Shown here piece by piece: positions 46,682 to 57,363 of a stretch of DNA of 64,000 nucleotides. Numbering within the stretch: position 1 is the first letter of the stretch; the number at the start of each line of letters is the position of its first letter. The translations under genes were made by a program, and so were the position numbers. The notes below the pieces were generated by a model. It worked only from the letters and a program-made list of their open reading frames with translations. It searched no databases and was not told the DNA's origin. Origin of the DNA: Trebouxia sp. TZW2008 (taxonomy: Eukaryota > Chlorophyta > Trebouxiophyceae > Trebouxiales > Trebouxiaceae). The stretch lies in assembly GCA_002118135.1 (NCBI GenBank), contig BDIU01000107.1, positions 16,668 to 80,667 of the forward strand, given 5' to 3'.

Positions 46682-49600
46682 TCAGTAGGTGTTTGCTTCC
46701 GCATAGATGGGATCTACGCTTTTGTTCCACTCATTGTAGTACCGATCTAGAAGCCGTTCTGCGCCTGTGACTCCACTCTGCAGAATGCACACAGCGTGTT
46801 AGACTTACTCACTCTGTGAACACCATCAATTGCTGCTGTACAGCATCATACAGCTGACAATGTTGAGTGTTTGCACGCGCAGGCATGCCCCTGATGGCAG
46901 AAAGCTCCACCTGCATGCAAGCAAGGTCACAACAAGCGTTGTTTGCAGTTTCAATTAAGCAAGCTGTTGACTTGTGCTCACAACTGCGTCACTGCTGGCA
47001 TAGCATGTCACAGGTGACAAATTTTCGGTTGCGCACATACAACTTTGGAAAATGTCATGGCATCGCATGGCATAGACAGTAAGCTCTTGACTTGAGCACA
47101 TGTCTGAATCTGGTCTTGGTGAGATTGCCGTGGCATCACATCAAGAGCTGTGTGAACTGTGCTCATAGGTACCATTGTGCCATGGCATGAAGAGCCTTTG
47201 ACTAAGTTTGACTTAGTTTGACTAAGTTTGACTCAGTAGACAAATTGACTTGTGCTGATAAGCATACTTGCCCAGCATTGCATGCCATGACAGTCTCAAC
47301 ATACCACAGCATGGCACAACAGGCAAGCATGGCATCATGCTCCCATCGGCAAGTGCAGCAGAACTTTACTGAACCTGTCACAGCATGCATAATAAGCAAG
47401 CACTGTGTTCTTTGCTGCTGACGATGTACAAAGCTTTGCATTGCACTCAACATGTCATGCCAGATTTGAGAAAGCCAAGCAAGCTTTTGAATGATGCTCA
47501 CATCAGCGATGTCTTGCAAGAGGTCTGAAAAGGTCTCTTGATGGTTGCTGTTTGACTTGAACTAATCTCCTGTAAAGACATGCATGCAGCAAATTTTGAC
47601 AGCATCGTGATATGGCATAACAACAATTGTTCTGATTTGTGCTCACGTCAGCAATCTCTTGCAAGGGGTCCAGAAAGTTCTCTTCGTGGTTTCCCCGTCT
47701 CCTCAGACCATCCCTCGATAGGCGCAACATGGTCTTTGCCAGATCTTGCACTGTGCCTTGCCTGAAAGGTGTCTTTAAAGCTAGCTTTGGCACCTGTAGG
47801 AAAGTTTCGAAAATGCTCAAAACATAGCTGCACAGAGATTTGTGGATTTTTTGGCTAAGTCTTTCATGGTGCTGTGCCTGAAAGGCATGTTGGGTGCTAG
47901 CTCTCGCACTTGCAACAGAATCACATAGGAGGCTGTCTCACAATGCTAACAAGGCACAGTCGATCTTGTCATGACTACAGGAAGGTGTTATTTGCAATTA
48001 TTCAACAGTACCACCAGGTTACAGCGTAATTACCTCGGCTCTAGGCTGCTCGTGCTCATCTCGCTACCTGGGATTCTGAATCGTACAGTAATCCAAATCA
48101 CAGTGCTGACAAGGCACTGATGAGTCTGCCACGATTACAGGACATGGCTAATTAGCAGTTACTGAACAGTAGCAGCAGGTTACAGCGTAATTACCTCTGC
48201 TCTGAGCTGCTCGTGCTCATCTCGCGTCCAGTCCCTTATGAGGTCTAGAGCTGCTGCTTGGGATTCTGAATCATACAGTAATCCAACCCACAAAGCTGAC
48301 AAGGCACAAATGATCTTCCAGGGACCTCCATCAGCGCCTCTCATCTCTATAAACTTTTTGAGCCTGATTTCTGGAAAGATGGTGGACAGGTGGTTCTCCC
48401 AGTCTTTCAATGTTGGCCTCTCACCTGTAACGGTGAAATACAACACGTATGGTGAGAAGATGGATTACGAGTGAAGGGCGCGTCACCGTTCCACATCAGA
48501 GAATGCCTGTGGGAATAAGATTGAAAGCAGTTTTTAGAGACCCTTGTTAGCACCTCTCATCTCTATGATCTTTTTGAGCCTGAAGACGTGGTTGAGGGTC
48601 TAGCCTGAGCTTGGCCAGCAGAAATCACCTCAGAGGCATAAGGAGTCAGTGGGTTGACAGAACTTGGTTCTGGGCAGGCTGAAAACAGGGGTGAGGTGAG
48701 TGTGGTGTGAGGTCATGCAGCAGACTCAAGAACGTGTGTTCAGCATGAACAGAAGCAGCTCAGAGATAGGCATGCAAATAATCAGACAAGACTTTGCTTG
48801 AAAACATAGGGTAGCTGAGAGAAGACCGCAAAACTGGCTGATGATTACCAAGCTTGCTTGATCGGGACGGCTGACTCAGGGACAGGGTAAATTTTATCTT
48901 GGTTCATGCAGCAGTGTCGAGAAAGTGCTTTCAGCATGGATGGCAAGAGAAGCTGAGGGACACACATGAAGAAAGGCAGACAAGCCTTTGCTTGAACAGT
49001 TTGAGACAAATGAGAGAAGACCGCAAGACTGACTCCCCTTGCTCGATTGGGGAGGCTGAATTAGGGACGGGTTGAGGTTGATGTCACTTCATGCAGTAGT
49101 GTCGGGATAAGTCGCTAAACATGAACAGCAAGAAGCAGCTCAGAGACGGACATGCAGAAAGGAAGACAAATTGCTGCTTGAAGGGCTCCAGACCGCTAAG
49201 AGATGAACCCTGCAATTGGCTGGACATTGACCAAGCTGGCTCAATTGGGAAGGTTGAATTAAGGATGGGATGAGGTTGATGTTACATCATGCATTAGTGT
49301 CAAGAGGATATCGCAGCTTGATGTTAGGAAGCAGCTCAGGTCTATACACGAAGAAAGAAAAGGCATGACCTTGCTTGAAAGTTGGCATTGTGCTTTTGAA
49401 AGAGTGCATACAAACCGCAATTTCTCTTCATTTGTTGTCCTATTGAAATTTGCAGGAGGATCTTCAATGATGGCAACAATGCTCTTTCCACTCGCAGGTT
49501 TTAGCCATGTTGCTTCTTTACTTGTCCTGCAATTTTAGCCCAGCAGTTGGCCACTGCTTTCCTCAATCACAGGTGGTTCACATTGGCACTCGACATACCT

Positions 49601-52600
49601 GACACTTTTCGCTGAAGGGTCAAGTCTGTGGAGCGCCATTGTGAGCCAACTGAGATCAGAAAAAGCAGCAGCCTCATGCTGGGTTAGCATTGGGCACATA
49701 CTGAGCAGTGACAAAAACCCAAACCAGAACAAAGTGAGCAAGATAAACAGCAATCAACCGCCGATGCTGCATTGCACCTGCTTTGCTGCCGTGGGTCTCT
49801 ACAGCTATCCACATGCTGCAGCTATGGAGGGAATGTCTTGCAAGCTTTTGCGATTGATGTGAATCGTGGGACGCAGCCATCAAATCAACTGCTGATAGAG
49901 GACAGCGACTGAATGTGTACCTGGGAACTGATCTAGCTTGCCGTCCATGAAGGCTCTGAAGCTGCCTCCTGTGGCGTCCAGATACTGCCCTTCCCTGCAC
50001 CCAACAGACCAAATGCCTTAATGCTGCAATGTTTGTGCGGCACACAAATGCCAAACAGGGCAAATAACTTATTCATGTACACTCTTTTGTGAAGCTACTC
50101 TGAAGCTACCTCCTGGGGCATCCGGATACTGCCCTCCCTGCACTCAACAGACCAAATGCCTTAATGCTGCAGTGTTTGTACGGCACACAAATGCCAAACA
50201 GGGCAAGTAACTTATTCATGTACACTCTTTTGTGAAGCGGCTCTGAAGCTACCTCCTGGGGCATCCGGATACTGCCCTTCCCTGCACCCAACAGACCAAA
50301 TGCCTTAATGCTAGTCTGCACATGAAAGACAAATTGCTCCAGTTTATGGTCCATGAAGGCTCTGAAGCTGCCCCCATGGCATCCAGATAATGCCCTTCCC
50401 GGCAGTCAACAGACCAAATGTCTTGATTCTAGATTGCAGGATGAATACAACACATCTGATACAACAGAAAACAGCACCCATCTGTTAGACGCAATGTGCT
50501 GTGTACAATGAGCAATGTCTTGTACACAGTGCATTGGCACATACAATGCCTTTTCTGTGTATTTGTCAGGGCCAAATTTGTCAAGAGGTAACACAGTATG
50601 CTGATGCCACATAGTGCGTTGCAATCTTGTACAGATGACTCAAGGTCAGACAACTGTTGCATTGTCCTAGTGACAATGCAATAAGCAAGAGCGGACTGAC
50701 CTGTACACAAAGTACATTGGCACATCCAGCGCATACTCCACATATCTGTCAAAGCCAAAGTCATCGTCAAACACAAACGGCAAGGTGCCACATCTGTCAT
50801 TGTCCACGTCTGTCCAGACATGACTTCGCCAACTCAAATAGCCTGCAATATAAACAATAATCGTGTCAGTAGGATGTTTCAGCATAAGCGATAGGTGTCA
50901 TGATGAAACACATGGCAGAGTGCCACATTTGTCATTGTCCACGTCTGTCCAGACATGACTGTGCCAACTCAAATAGCCTGCAGGTATCAAGGTTGCCGTG
51001 TTGACTGCACTTTTCAGCATGAGTGTGATGATTCTGCTTTGTTGGAAACAAGCAGCCTGTGGACATACAGCAATGAACTAATCTGACCAAAACAACACAT
51101 GATGGCCCAAAGGGCCATATACATCAAACTTTACATGCTGAAGCAACAGCAAACTACCGTCACAGCATGTGTTTATGTACAGCCTAGCTTGCTGTTGAAG
51201 ATGTTGAACATGAGCAGTTTGTTCAATTTGTGTAAACATGTCAATTTGTCTAAAACATGTCTTGAGGGGCTAGGGTAAGGTGCACAGTAAAGCTCTGAGG
51301 ATTGTGTATACACCTGTGGGTTTGCCATCCCTGAAAGGTGAATTTGCAAAGAGAGCGGTGGCCACTGGTTGGAGCGCTAGCCCTATTCTGGCTTTCTCAA
51401 CCATGTCGCGCTCACTTTCAAAGTCAATGTTGACCTGCACAGTATGCACATCATGATGTGAAGATGGCATCCCTATCAGTGTATTTGACAAAAGGGCAGT
51501 TGTGTAGAGTGGGTAGCTTGTCCTGTCCTGACTCCTCAAACATGTCTCACTTGCTTTCAGAGTCACTGTTGACCTGCACAGCTTGCATAGCATGTTGCGA
51601 TAATTCAATGCCACAAAATCAAGCTGAACTCACACAGCACTGCAAGCAAGTGGTCAGCAGTCTTGGCAACATGCTTTGCAAACTGCGCGGGTCAGTATTG
51701 ACTTTATGCTCACATGCTGTGCAAACTTTGCAGGTCAACATTGCACAGGTTGCTCAGCATGTCATAGTCGTTAAGCTAGGGCATTGGTTCTTGCGATGCC
51801 TGCTGCGTTTTGTGCTTCACGGCAGGACTGGAATGTACACAGTCTGCTCCTGTGCTGAAGTGCATAAATGACCTTGTATAATTGTGCTATATGTGCATAC
51901 CATTGTATGCAATAGGATGCACATGTTGTGTTATTGTTGTGCTATATGCATGGCAATCAGGCAAGTACCTGAATGGTTGTGGACCTGAACATCATGTCAT
52001 GGCCCAGCGTTCCCACCTTGGGCATGTATTCCCGCATGATTCTGCAGCAGCAGCATGACAGAACTACAGGTGCGCCTTTTTAAGTTTTGGCAGATTTCGT
52101 TTTAGACATGGTTTGAAAGATGGTCATTGGCAGATAAGGGCCCACATGAGCTGATCGATGTTTCATGTTCGCCACTGAGACAAATATATACAGTATACAC
52201 AAAGTATACAATATGTACAGCACCCTGAGCTGCCTTATAGACAGACAACTGCGCTATGACGGCATAGACTTTTCTTCTCTTTCTTTCTTTCCTGCAGCAA
52301 ACCGCACAGACTTTGGTTCATAGAAACAATGTCTGCTTGGGGAGTATTGACTGCAGACCTGTACCTGTTCTTAGGCATGTTTGGTACATCCTCAACACCA
52401 GATTGCTCAAATGTGGCAAAGCAAGTCAACAGCATCTGCTTCGATATTCAATGCAGTGTTGACTGATGTGCAACATAAACTGCACAACATAAACTGGACA
52501 ATACTGATTACACAGCCTTGACCAAGGTGTTGACTGTGCAATGCTGACTGTGCAATGCTGACTGTGCAATGTCAAGTGGTGTTGACTGATGTTGACTGAT

Positions 52601-54141
52601 GATGACTGCGCACCTGTATCTGTTCTTGGGCATAATTGGCACATCCTTAACTGGCCACTTGGGATCAAAGCCAGCTGTCAAGAATGCAATGCCTAGCTCC
52701 TGAGCCATGGTCTTGATCTGCACAGACACATTGGTGAATGATCAAGCTGAGTCGAGGCTTCAAATCACCCTTCATGCACAAAGTTGCACAGTCTGGAAAT
52801 TAAGGCTTGTGAGGCCAAATAGGTTCAGAGCCTGCTGTCAGAAACACAATGCCTAGCTCCTGAACCATGGTCTGGATCTGCATATGCAACAGCGATGCAA
52901 GCAAGAGAACAAACAATGGTGTTGGTATGCACATGCAAGACAAATGCGCAACACCACATTTTCAAGCCTACCAAATGCTGCAAACTGTCCCTTACGCACA
53001 CAATTTGTTGAGTCCAAAGTCAAAGGGTTGAGAGGCCATTTCATCAGAGATCAAAACTGGCTTTCAGGAAGGCAATGCATAGCTCCTAAGCCATGGCCTT
53101 GATCAGCAAAGGGCACACCTTATGAAGTGACGAGATTCAAGCATTATCTGCGTGAGTGCTGCAGGGAATTCTATGTGCACAGAACAGCTAAGTCTGCAGC
53201 CAAGGGCTTCTGCAATCAAGGCCGCACAACAAGACAAGAAGGCAGTCCTCACAGCACTAAGGGCACTGCAGTTCCTCCTCACTGAAAGCAGGACAGCACA
53301 TGCCACAGAACATGCTATGCATGCTTGTGCGTGCCATATATGCCATTGAATGTCAATCTCGCTGCAACACTCAGTATGCAAGCTGTGCGCTTTGCAAAAG
53401 TGCACGGCATCATAGCATCAAATGATGTTCTGTCAACCCGTGTACAGATGCTGTGCTATGCATGCTGCTAGAGATGTCGACAGAAGACGTTCGCACCTGG
53501 TATAGATGACTGTTGACCTCTGAGCAAGTTTTGTGCAGAGTGTCAACAGGAGCGCCACTGAGTTCAAATTGGCCACCAGGCTCAATTGTGACGCTCTGCC
53601 CATCCAGGACTGCGCCAATGATATATGTTCCCTCCATGATTGGTTCCCACCCAAAGCGCGCACACAATCCCTCTAGCAGAGCCTTGATGCTGCTATACTC
53701 CAGACGCTTGTGGTCTGACAGGTTGTAGCCAAGCTTCTCGTGCTCTGTGCCAAATCTGCATGCAGAACGTGCTGATGTGAGACTCGCTGTCAAGACTAAG
53801 ACATGATGCTGAACTGCAGAGCGTGATGCATCAGCACCATCAGTATCTGACTGGATTTGTATTCAAGCTTTGTAGCAATGCAGTGCTAGACAGCTAGTGT
53901 GCAGTGGTTCAAACTATAAATGTGTATGTCACCTCCACTGCTCCTTTGGCCGGCATCCTGCGCGCATATACTGCACCAAATCGGTTTTTGTAAGCTGCTG
54001 TACTGCCGGCTGAGCTGCAACTGCGGACGGGCGCCGAAACCTGGCGCGCAATCTTGGAGCTTGTGGTCGCTGCAATACGCACGCCCTTCGTCCCCAGGCT
54101 ACAGAACGCGGCGCAGAGTTCGTCAAAGCGCCGCTATGCAT
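46682..54141 (-). CDS. GSH1: Glutamate-cysteine ligase, plant type
   Basis: Ten exons join without a frame error to 485 codons (484 aa): 53933-54141, 53497-53755, 52614-52717, 51969-52041, 51314-51434, 50701-50842, 49921-49994, 48195-48424, 47647-47793, 46682-46777 (TGA). The product makes gamma-glutamylcysteine from glutamate and cysteine with ATP, the first step of glutathione synthesis. Family signatures in order: [114 protein letters not shown], and the C-terminus [12 protein letters not shown]. The first exon is Arg/Ala/Ser-rich and looks like a plastid transit peptide. The length fits plant enzymes. Introns carry degenerate copies of most internal exons. Confidence 0.95.
47500..48180 (-). 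repeat. Degenerate copies of GSH1 exons 8 and 9
   Basis: About 47835-47920 resembles the start of exon 47647-47793 (frame with [11 protein letters not shown] against [11 protein letters not shown]). 48020-48110 repeats the end of exon 48195-48424 (GTTACAGCGTAATTACCTC, CTGCTCGTGCTCATCTCG). A shorter piece at 47503-47545 matches the 3' end of exon 9. Confidence 0.8.
48540..48600 (-). repeat. Fragment copy of GSH1 exon 48195-48424
   Basis: CACCTCTCATCTCTATGATC and TTTTTGAGCCTGA match the [14 protein letters not shown] part of the exon. Confidence 0.75.
48680..49390. repeat. Four tandem intronic units of about 190 bp
   Basis: Units near 48695, 48885, 49070 and 49265 share TCATGCAG(C/T)A, (G/A)GAAGCAGCTCAG and CTTTGCTTGAA-type blocks. 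No similarity to a GSH1 exon was seen, so this array appears purely intronic. Confidence 0.7.
50085..50415 (-). repeat. Three copies of GSH1 exon 49921-49994
   Basis: Copies near 50100-50145, 50232-50285 and 50352-50405 share CTCTGAAGCT(G/A)CC and GATA(C/A)TGCCCTTCCC. The flanking intron (CAACAGACCAAATG) is also repeated. Functional-copy residues YLDATGG are changed in the copies (for example YPDAPGG). Confidence 0.9.
50480..50985 (-). repeat. Two partial copies of GSH1 exon 50701-50842
   Basis: About 50510-50620 is a diverged copy of the 3' half (TTGTACACA(G)TGCATTGGCAC). 50915-50982 is a near-identical copy of the 5' half (CATTGTCCACGTCTGTCCAG) with its CCTGCAG acceptor. The source exon lies between them. 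Confidence 0.88.
51470..51750 (-). repeat. Degenerate copies of GSH1 exon 51314-51434
   Basis: 51480-51585 keeps GTTGACCTGCACAG and CAAACATGTCTCACTTGCTT in place of the functional CAACCATGTCGCGCTCACTT. A shorter trace (GCAGGTCAACATTG in reverse) is near 51730. Confidence 0.75.
52330..53110 (-). repeat. Three copies of GSH1 exon 52614-52717
   Basis: 52365-52430 (TGTTCTTAGGCATGTTTGGT), 52828-52880 (ATGCCTAGCTCCTGAACCAT) and 53050-53108 (ATGCATAGCTCCTAAGCCAT) match parts of the exon, and the last two keep the acceptor side. Copies lie on both sides of the source exon. Confidence 0.88.
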
Positions 54142-54440
54142 GCGTCCTGCCGCAGTTCAACGCAGTGGTCGAGGCCCGTGCCCGGGTCAATGAATGCACG
54201 TTGCAGGACGATTGTCCATCTCCGACATATGGCAGCGCGCAAACGCTTTGCAGGTTTCCTTTCGACACTGCCTTTGTGGTTTCTCTGCGACCCAGCATTG
54301 ACAGTCATATGGCAGCCTAGTGGCCTGCATTGGTAATCAGAGAATTCAGTCTTTTTGTAATGAAACAACAGAAATCTTGCGTTAGTTTAGCCGTGGGGGG
54401 AGGGGTGAGGAGGGTCATGGCATTCCCTTCCATGCGGTGA

Positions 54441-54443
<3 letters not shown>

Positions 54444-54473
<30 letters not shown>
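54444..54473. repeat. (AT)n microsatellite
   Basis: Perfect TA run upstream of GSH1. It lies near the change from host-type DNA to the compact ORF block. Confidence 0.95.
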
Positions 54474-54476
<3 letters not shown>

Positions 54477-55338
54477 CAACACTGACCACTGACCATACGG
54501 TTATTTACAGTGTGTTATAGGGTTTTGTTATGATTTGTCATGGGTGTGCACGACTAAGCAGGGGGAAAGAGCACGACAAATCACTGCAACTCTAAATGCT
54601 AGGTTTTGTGAATCTGAAAACATGTTGCCATCTGTCAAGCTAACACCCTACTCTAGTGCACTGTGGTAACCTCTGTTTTCTTTCATCTATTCTACTTAAA
54701 AAGTTAATAGTTAAGGTAGTAGTGTAGTATAGCACCACGTGCCTTACCAGTTTACCACTTTACCAAAAAAAGTCTGTAGGAATGGAGATGTTTGGTAATC
54801 TGCAGATCTGGAGAGGTGTCTGTGGGAAACTGCTGAACTGGTAAGGTGGACATAACCGTTTGAAAATAGGGCTCGCGCGCTCACACCCCCACGCTTGACC
54901 CAGACCCCGCAGCAAAAACCAATCCTCGGGTGCCGGTAAATAGTGCAATGGTCTGCGACAGCTCTCGCGACGAAATCTCGTTGCAGCCCGTTGGTGTACA
55001 TCCCGGGAGCCGGACCCGCGACCTCGACTTCAGCATGCGGACGTCATTCCAGATGGTCAAACCGCGATCTCTCGTAGTATCCAGCAGATTTCACACGCAT
55101 AAGTGCCGGTTTTACAGAAATCTCGATGACTACACGCTGACCCACACGTGTCTACACGCTGTGCGTGCAATGTCTAGGCGCACAGTTGCAGAGAGCTGGC
55201 GCAGAGGGGCTGTAGATAACTCCAGAGATCTGTCCACGTGGCGGGACTCTGGATGCAGTCACGTGCAGGTCTGCGTGCACATGCGCAACTTTCTGAATTC
55301 TTCAGATTTCCGTCTCTTTTTTCTGGCGCTACGTTAGG
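54474..55338. other. Junction interval between GSH1 and the virus-like block
   Basis: 54474-54880 is AT-rich with no gene. 54880-55320 is richer in CG dinucleotides and has an open frame on each strand (minus 54744-55001; plus 54930-55337), neither recognisable. The left boundary of the compact block is therefore undefined within this interval. Confidence 0.4.
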
Positions 55339-55488
55339 ATGAGTGCGGTGAAGCTCGTCCTAGGCATACTCGCCATTGCGTTCATCGTGTCTTTAGTAGC
55401 ATCTTGTATCGTATTCGATTGGTTGTATGAGTACAGCTTACGAAAACCTTCTGAATCACATGCAGCAGGCGATCAGGGCGTTACGTGA
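55339..55488 (+). CDS. Small single-pass membrane protein, virus-like block
   Basis: 49 aa, with a hydrophobic segment at residues 4-26 (LVLGILAIAFIVSLVASCIV). It overlaps the next ORF by 62 bases in a different frame. No homologue is recognised. The tight packing without introns contrasts with the host genes. Confidence 0.45.
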   Translation: MSAVKLVLGILAIAFIVSLVASCIVFDWLYEYSLRKPSESHAAGDQGVT

Positions 55489-55588
55489 AATACTGGCTAG
55501 CGACGAAAAGCCCGACATGGAACAGATCTTTAACGCTGAGTACACGCTGACAGATTTGATCACAGAGATCATCGACAAGATCGAGTAG
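55427..55588 (+). CDS. Small acidic helical ORF, virus-like block
   Basis: 53 aa beginning MSTAYENLLNHMQQAIRALR; amphipathic helices, no cysteine. The stop is 2 bases before the next ATG. No family is recognised. Confidence 0.45.
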   Translation: MSTAYENLLNHMQQAIRALREILASDEKPDMEQIFNAEYTLTDLITEIIDKIE

Positions 55589-55590
55589 TC

Positions 55591-55950
55591 ATGAACCCTA
55601 CGGAAATCAAGGTTATCCTAGAGAGTATTCTAAAGGAGACGTCGAAGACTACGTTCAACCCAAGGGATAAAGCTTCGCTCAGGAGCCTGCTGCACACAAT
55701 CGAGCTCTCAATCTTAGCATGCCATTCGACGCCTCCTCCACCTAGAGAGTTCTTGCCCACCTACAAGTTCGTCGGCAGCGAGCTAGCCATCATCGCCTCG
55801 GACTTGGCAGACATCGCGGTCAACACCAGCAGCAAGATCACCTACGAAGAAGCCAAGCAAGCTCACCTACATCTCAACGTCATCCTTAGGCATTACGTGC
55901 TAGCGGCGAGAGCGGCAGGCCACTCTGCAGCAGCCGAACTACCTCCTTGA
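55591..55950 (+). CDS. Unknown 119-aa helical protein, virus-like block
   Basis: ATG 55591 to TGA 55950, predicted mostly helical (for example SELAIIASDLADIAVNTSSK). It starts 2 bases after the preceding stop and ends 3 bases before the next ATG. I do not recognise the family. Confidence 0.6.
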   Translation: MNPTEIKVILESILKETSKTTFNPRDKASLRSLLHTIELSILACHSTPPPPREFLPTYKFVGSELAIIASDLADIAVNTSSKITYEEAKQAHLHLNVILRHYVLAARAAGHSAAAELPP

Positions 55951-55953
55951 GTC

Positions 55954-56151
55954 ATGAGCCCTCCCATCAACACCGACACGACCATCGATTATTTCAGCGT
56001 GATCCATAGAAACGTTTATCGTATGAGGATCACTCCTGATCAGAGGTGCATTATCAAAAAGTATCTTCGGTTAATAGAGCACGAGCTAGATGAAAAGCTG
56101 GGCGTTCCAGACCCATTGAAACATTGGCCGGCACCTTCAGGCAGTCAATGA
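55954..56151 (+). CDS. Unknown 65-aa protein, virus-like block
   Basis: ATG 55954 to TGA 56151, beginning MSPPINTDTTIDYFSVIHRN. The stop overlaps the next start as ATGA (56148-56151), an arrangement typical of compact viral or prokaryotic-style gene strings. Confidence 0.5.
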   Translation: MSPPINTDTTIDYFSVIHRNVYRMRITPDQRCIIKKYLRLIEHELDEKLGVPDPLKHWPAPSGSQ

Positions 56152-56473
56152 GCGAGATCTGGGAAGGGCAACTCGACACGCTACAGACCTTAGCCGAGAT
56201 CTGACATCTGTAGAGCACGGGGGTGACAAGAATCTGCCCAACTTCAAGGAGTTCAGAGCTAGCAGAGTCCAACTCCGTTTCGCTCAAGACCTCGTCACCT
56301 GCTTACAGTTTTTCCTGTCCAAAGAGAAACAGCTTTTCGATGAACACAATTGCAGTACGCTTCGCCATGGAAGTATGGGCTGTCACGTGTCAGAGCTACT
56401 GGACAGGTCCATTGAGCCTGCCGCCCGGTTTGCTAGCGAAGAGGATATCACTCAACTTGCTAGAATCGCTTGA
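56148..56473 (+). pseudogene. Frameshifted virus-like ORF
   Basis: ATG 56148 reads MSEIWEGQLDTLQTLAEI then TGA at 56202. From about 56201 another frame stays open to TGA 56471-56473 with a coding-like helical sequence (LPNFKEF; SKEKQLFDEH; SEEDITQLARIA) and no ATG of its own. The simplest reading is one gene broken by an indel near 56190-56205. Confidence 0.5.
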
Positions 56474-56744
56474 AGGATATCCTTTAGTGAGTCATGTAGC
56501 AATCAGCAGGGGTAGTAATGCAGACGTGTACAAAGGCTACGTGAGGTTCGATTTTCCACCCCAACCTGAGTATGTAGACCAGATTATCGAGGATGCTTGT
56601 GAAGATGAACATCTTGTGAACATTCAAGTGTGTTCTCCTTTGAATTTTCGCGAGGCCAGCAAATTGCCTTTTAATTTGGACGAGTCTCTTTTGGACATCG
56701 GCTTGGAAAGAATTCGTAAAGAAACAGACGAGATCTTAGCTTGA
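56367..56744 (+). CDS. Unknown protein, virus-like block
   Basis: The coding-like part is from about 56475 to TGA 56744 (for example EGYPLVSHVAISRGSNADVY and VDQIIEDACEDEHLVNIQV). In-frame ATGs at 56340 and 56367 lie within the preceding ORF, so either the genes overlap or the true start was lost. No family is recognised. Confidence 0.4.
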   Translation: MEVWAVTCQSYWTGPLSLPPGLLAKRISLNLLESLEGYPLVSHVAISRGSNADVYKGYVRFDFPPQPEYVDQIIEDACEDEHLVNIQVCSPLNFREASKLPFNLDESLLDIGLERIRKETDEILA

Positions 56745-56808
56745 GTTGCAGAGGGTGAGGATTTAGCTTTAGTGGATCTTGTAAATGATTGATCACATTT
56801 TCATTCAA

Positions 56809-57339
56809 TCAGAGGTATGGAAAAAGGTTATCGTAAAGAACATCTGTACGGTACCGAGCTAAATTCCTCTCATACGCTGCTTTTTGCAGCCGTGCATAGT
56901 CCTTTGCGCGAGCATGTGCATCAGAAGGCTCCTCATCGCTCACTTCCTCACTGCTTGTTTGCACCTTGCGCTTCTTCGGTTGTTTTTTCCCCTTCCTCTT
57001 CTTCACAGGAGAAGGCGGAGGTGTGGGTGGCTCTTCTTCCTCTGCCAATTCGTCTTTCGAAGCGGTCATTGGGGTGTCGTCCGGCTGAGCATCGATTACC
57101 TCCTCTGCTGGCACGGGTTTTGCGGCTTTTGCTTTGAAGGCTTCAAATTCTTCTTGTTGCTGCTGTTTTTCGGCAGCTCTGGCAGCTTTTGTCTGCCTAG
57201 CCTTTTCCTTGGCGCTGGCAAGGGCCTGTTTTTGGGCTTCTGATAACTGGCGCTTGGGTGGTGCTTTGGGTGGTTCAGTTGGAGGGTGCGGGAAATCACC
57301 CCCGGCATGGATCTCGTAATCGGATGCTGTCTATGACAT
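56809..57339 (-). pseudogene. Lys/Ala/Pro-rich virus-like protein, nonsense codon near the start
   Basis: ATG at 57337-57339, one codon, then TAG (57331-57333), after which the frame is open to 56809 (173 codons). The protein has a Gln/Ala/Lys-rich helical region, an acidic Pro-rich segment (EEEEPPTPPPSPVKK), a basic KKRKGKKQPKKRK nuclear-localisation-like run and a helical C-terminus ending DNLFPYL. Similar low-complexity basic proteins are common in algal virus virions, but I cannot name a family. It is divergent from the collagen-like gene. Confidence 0.5.
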
Positions 57340-57363
57340 GGCTTGCAAAAGCAGCTCACACTA

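Noticed and set aside
54930..55337. 135-codon frame as a gene
   Set aside because: Basic, Arg/Ser-rich sequence from a CG-richer stretch with frames open on both strands; no motif or start context supports it.
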